Shown here one piece after another: positions 62,135-64,000 of a DNA stretch of 64,000 nucleotides. The position numbers were made by a program, and so were the translations under genes. Within the stretch, counting starts at the first letter, position 1, and every line of letters begins with the position of its first letter. The notes beneath the pieces are model-generated. The model was not told where the DNA came from. It saw only the letters and a program-made list of their open reading frames with translations, and made no database searches. Source of the DNA: an uncultured Bacteroidales bacterium (GTDB lineage: Bacteria > Bacteroidota > Bacteroidia > Bacteroidales > SZUA-534); assembly GCA_902790595.1 (NCBI GenBank), contig CADASL010000006.1, forward strand, positions 124,001 through 188,000, given 5' to 3'.

Positions 62135-63465
62135 TATTGTTTTCTACTTCTAATTATTTTACCTACAGTGTTTTTGCCCAAACGCACATAGTCCAGAATC
62201 GGACGTTTGGCAGGGCACGAGAATATGCAGCAGCCGCACTCAATGCAGTCCATAATGTGGTTGGCCTCGTCTTCGGCCCACATTTGGCGTTGGCTGTATT
62301 GCATTAGCAAGTATGGCTCAAGTCCCATTGGGCAGGCGTCCACGCACTTGGCGCAGCGGATGCACGGCCCGGCTTCGGGGCGCACGGCCTTCTCTTCGCT
62401 CAGCATTAGAATGCCCGATGTTCCTTTTGTTACGGTCGATTCCAGATTGGCCATTGCCTTGCCCATCATTGGGCCGCCGCTGATGATTTTTCCACTCTTC
62501 TCAACGTCGCCGCCGGCAGCCGCAATCAGTTCGGCCACAGGCGTTCCGATGCGTGCGCGGAAGTTCGATGGTGTTGCCACGGTGTCGCCCGTCACGGTCA
62601 CAATGCGCTCAATGAGCGGTTTGTTCTTCTGCACGGCCTCGTACACGGCAAAGGCGGTGCCCACGTTCTGAACCACCGCACCTGCGTCAATCGGCAGTTT
62701 GCCCGATGGCACCTCGCGGCCCGAAACAGCGTTAATTAACTGTTTCTCACCGCCTTGTGGATATTTTAACTTCAGCGGAACAACCTCAATGCCTTGCTCT
62801 TTGGCGCACAAATCTGTCAGTTTGCTGATGGCGTCGGGTTTGTTGGCCTCAATGCCGATGTATGCTTTTGTAACGTTGATGGCTTTCATAAGAATCTTGA
62901 CGCCCACAATCAGTTCGGCGCTCTTCTCGAGCATTAGCCGATGGTCGGCGGTCAGGTACGGTTCGCATTCCACACCGTTGATAATCAGGAAGTCAGCCTT
63001 TTTCCCTTCGGGGATGGCCAACTTCACGTGAGCGGGGAATGTTGCGCCGCCCATACCCACAATGCCGGCGTCTTTAATCTTGCCAACAATGGTTTTGGCG
63101 TCGTCTTTAATCTCTTCAATCAGAGTGTCGGTGCGGTCGATGGTCTCGAGCCACTCGTCGCCCTCAACGTCGATGAACACCGCAGGTTTCTTGAATCCTG
63201 CAACGTCGACGGCCAAATCGACCTTCGACACCGTTCCCGAAACCGATGAGTGGATGTTGGCCGAAACAAAGCCGTTGGCCTCGCCAATCAGTTGGCCCAC
63301 CTTCACCTTGTCGCCCTTTTGCACCACGGCATTGGCCGGCGCGCCAATGTGCTGCGCCAGTGGTATGATGGCCACTTTCGGCAATTGTGCATCTACTATT
63401 GCTTTGGCGGCTGACAGCTTGTTGGCTTCAGGATGCACACCGCCTATTTTAAATGTCTTGAACAT
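62134..63465 (-). CDS. rnfC: Electron transport complex subunit RnfC
   Basis: Peripheral NADH- and FMN-binding subunit of 443 residues. It has the N-terminal GGVHPEANKLSA, a GGATFPAHVKL flavin/NADH region, and two [4Fe-4S] motifs near the C-terminus: CIRCAKCVDACP and CIECGCCIFSCP. It is the short RnfC form without the alanine-rich C-terminal extension of E. coli RsxC. It follows rnfB by 12 bases. Confidence 0.96.
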   Translation of the reverse strand: MFKTFKIGGVHPEANKLSAAKAIVDAQLPKVAIIPLAQHIGAPANAVVQKGDKVKVGQLIGEANGFVSANIHSSVSGTVSKVDLAVDVAGFKKPAVFIDVEGDEWLETIDRTDTLIEEIKDDAKTIVGKIKDAGIVGMGGATFPAHVKLAIPEGKKADFLIINGVECEPYLTADHRLMLEKSAELIVGVKILMKAINVTKAYIGIEANKPDAISKLTDLCAKEQGIEVVPLKLKYPQGGEKQLINAVSGREVPSGKLPIDAGAVVQNVGTAFAVYEAVQKNKPLIERIVTVTGDTVATPSNFRARIGTPVAELIAAAGGDVEKSGKIISGGPMMGKAMANLESTVTKGTSGILMLSEEKAVRPEAGPCIRCAKCVDACPMGLEPYLLMQYSQRQMWAEDEANHIMDCIECGCCIFSCPAKRPILDYVRLGKNTVGKIIRSRKQ

Positions 63466-63477
63466 AAGCAGATGACT

Positions 63478-64000
63478 TTATGCGTTAGTTTGTACAGGTT
63501 TCTCTTCGGTGGCCTCGGCCTTTGGCGGGCGTGGCGGGAAGTTCACTTCGTGGATGGCACCCGTCGGGCATTCGGCGGCGCACTTGCGGCACATTTTGCA
63601 CTTTTCAAAGTCGATGTAAGCCACATTGTTCTCAACCGTGATGGCCTCAAACGCGCACACCTTGGCGCACTTGCCGCAGCCGATGCAGGCAGCCGTGCAG
63701 GCTTTGCGGGCCACTGCGCCCTTGTCTTTGTTCACGCACGACACAAACAGACGGCGGTCCTTCTTGCCGCGGTTGCGCAGTTCGATGATTCCCTTCGGAC
63801 ACGCCTTGACGCACGCACCGCAGGCCACACACTTGCTGTCGTCAACCACAGGCAGTCCCGTTTCGGGGTTGATGCTGATGGCGTCGAAGCGGCAGGCCGC
63901 AACGCAGTCGCCGTGACCAAGGCAGCCGAAACTGCAGTTGGTGTCGCCAGCCGACAGGGTGGCGGCAAAGGCGCACGATTGGGCGCCGTCGTAGCGGTTC
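63478..64000 (-). CDS. rnfB: Electron transport complex subunit RnfB, N-terminus outside the window
   Basis: The minus-strand frame is open to the window edge with no start needed: 173 residues are seen. They begin in the Fe-S domain (YDGAQSCAFAATLSAGDTNC, then SFGCLGHGDCVAACRFDAI), continue with two ferredoxin-type clusters (CVACGACVKACPKG and CIGCGKCAKVCAFEA), and a further CKMCRKCAAECPTGAIHE, ending in a proline-rich tail. The membrane helix and the first Fe-S motif should lie beyond 64000. An internal GTG at 63849 is not the real start. The operon order is therefore B, C, D, G, E, A, as in other Bacteroidales. Confidence 0.95.
   Translation of the reverse strand, partial: NRYDGAQSCAFAATLSAGDTNCSFGCLGHGDCVAACRFDAISINPETGLPVVDDSKCVACGACVKACPKGIIELRNRGKKDRRLFVSCVNKDKGAVARKACTAACIGCGKCAKVCAFEAITVENNVAYIDFEKCKMCRKCAAECPTGAIHEVNFPPRPPKAEATEEKPVQTNA

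Noticed and set aside
1..64000. Looked for prophage, insertion sequences, retrons, diversity-generating retroelements, tRNA and rRNA genes
   Set aside because: No transposase, integrase, reverse transcriptase, phage structural gene or tRNA-like fold was recognised in the frames or gaps.

Overview
The window reads as a chromosomal segment of a member of the Bacteroidota, most likely a Bacteroidales species with a type IX secretion system (T9SS). The evidence is: promoters of the TTTG / TAnnTTTG type, a PorP/SprF protein beside a giant PKD-repeat adhesin with a gliding-type C-terminal domain, a second T9SS-type sorting tail on a leucine-rich-repeat protein, an rnfBCDGEA operon, and a ZapA / 6S RNA / RNase Y neighbourhood. 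No rRNA, tRNA, prophage or insertion sequence was recognised.

Layout. (1) 1-5200: the 3' end of a type I-B-like CRISPR-Cas operon (cas5, cas3), then an array of 23 variable repeats with a boxA-like sequence in the short leader; no cas1/cas2/cas4 lie between cas3 and the array. (2) 5280-11283, minus strand: housekeeping genes (queH, DUF1846 protein, FAH-family hydrolase, DEDDh exonuclease, YqeY, YqaA, M20 deacetylase). (3) 11562-14053: promoter, ZapB-like coiled coil, zapA, a well-supported 6S RNA and rny. (4) 14146-20081: nucleotide-sugar genes, namely a wlbC-wlbB-wlbA set for a diacetamido-uronic acid (split by an AT-rich orphan gene), then rmlA-rmlC-rmlB without rmlD. (5) 20162-26083: single genes in both orientations (DUF2795, methyltransferase, ybaK, lipoprotein hydrolase, fba, lipoprotein, flippase-like UPF0104). 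(6) 26227-31569: a surface-polysaccharide assembly block (initiating sugar transferase, Wzx-like flippase, two glycosyltransferases, O-antigen ligase/polymerase), followed by uvrA and a UPF0158 gene. (7) 34905-38592: tandem universal stress protein, nucleoside phosphorylase, transglutaminase-like protein, Wzz-like protein. (8) 38889-50570: porP/sprF-like gene, a 2,457-residue SprB-like adhesin, a divergent sensor with no visible output domain, and a HAD hydrolase. (9) 50628-50918: a mosaic of short hairpins. (10) 50943-55355: four co-oriented exported proteins of unknown function. (11) 55686-55888: a near-consensus promoter, boxA-like sequence and structured terminator-ended RNA with no associated gene. 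(12) 56088-59060: BspA-like LRR protein with a T9SS tail. (13) 59326-64000: rnfA, E, G, D, C and the 3' part of rnfB.

How the parts fit. Blocks 4 and 6 plus the Wzz-like gene can supply sugars, initiation, export, polymerisation and length control for one or more surface glycans. PorP/SprF-type proteins accompany SprB-type cargo through the T9SS, so 38889-47244 is probably one surface-adhesin unit. The most interesting signals are two CRISPR spacers that match the same 12-codon stretch of diverged protein-coding targets, the orphan RNA near 55.7 kb, palindromic repeats including one translated in frame inside a secreted protein, and the uncharacterised four-gene exported cluster.
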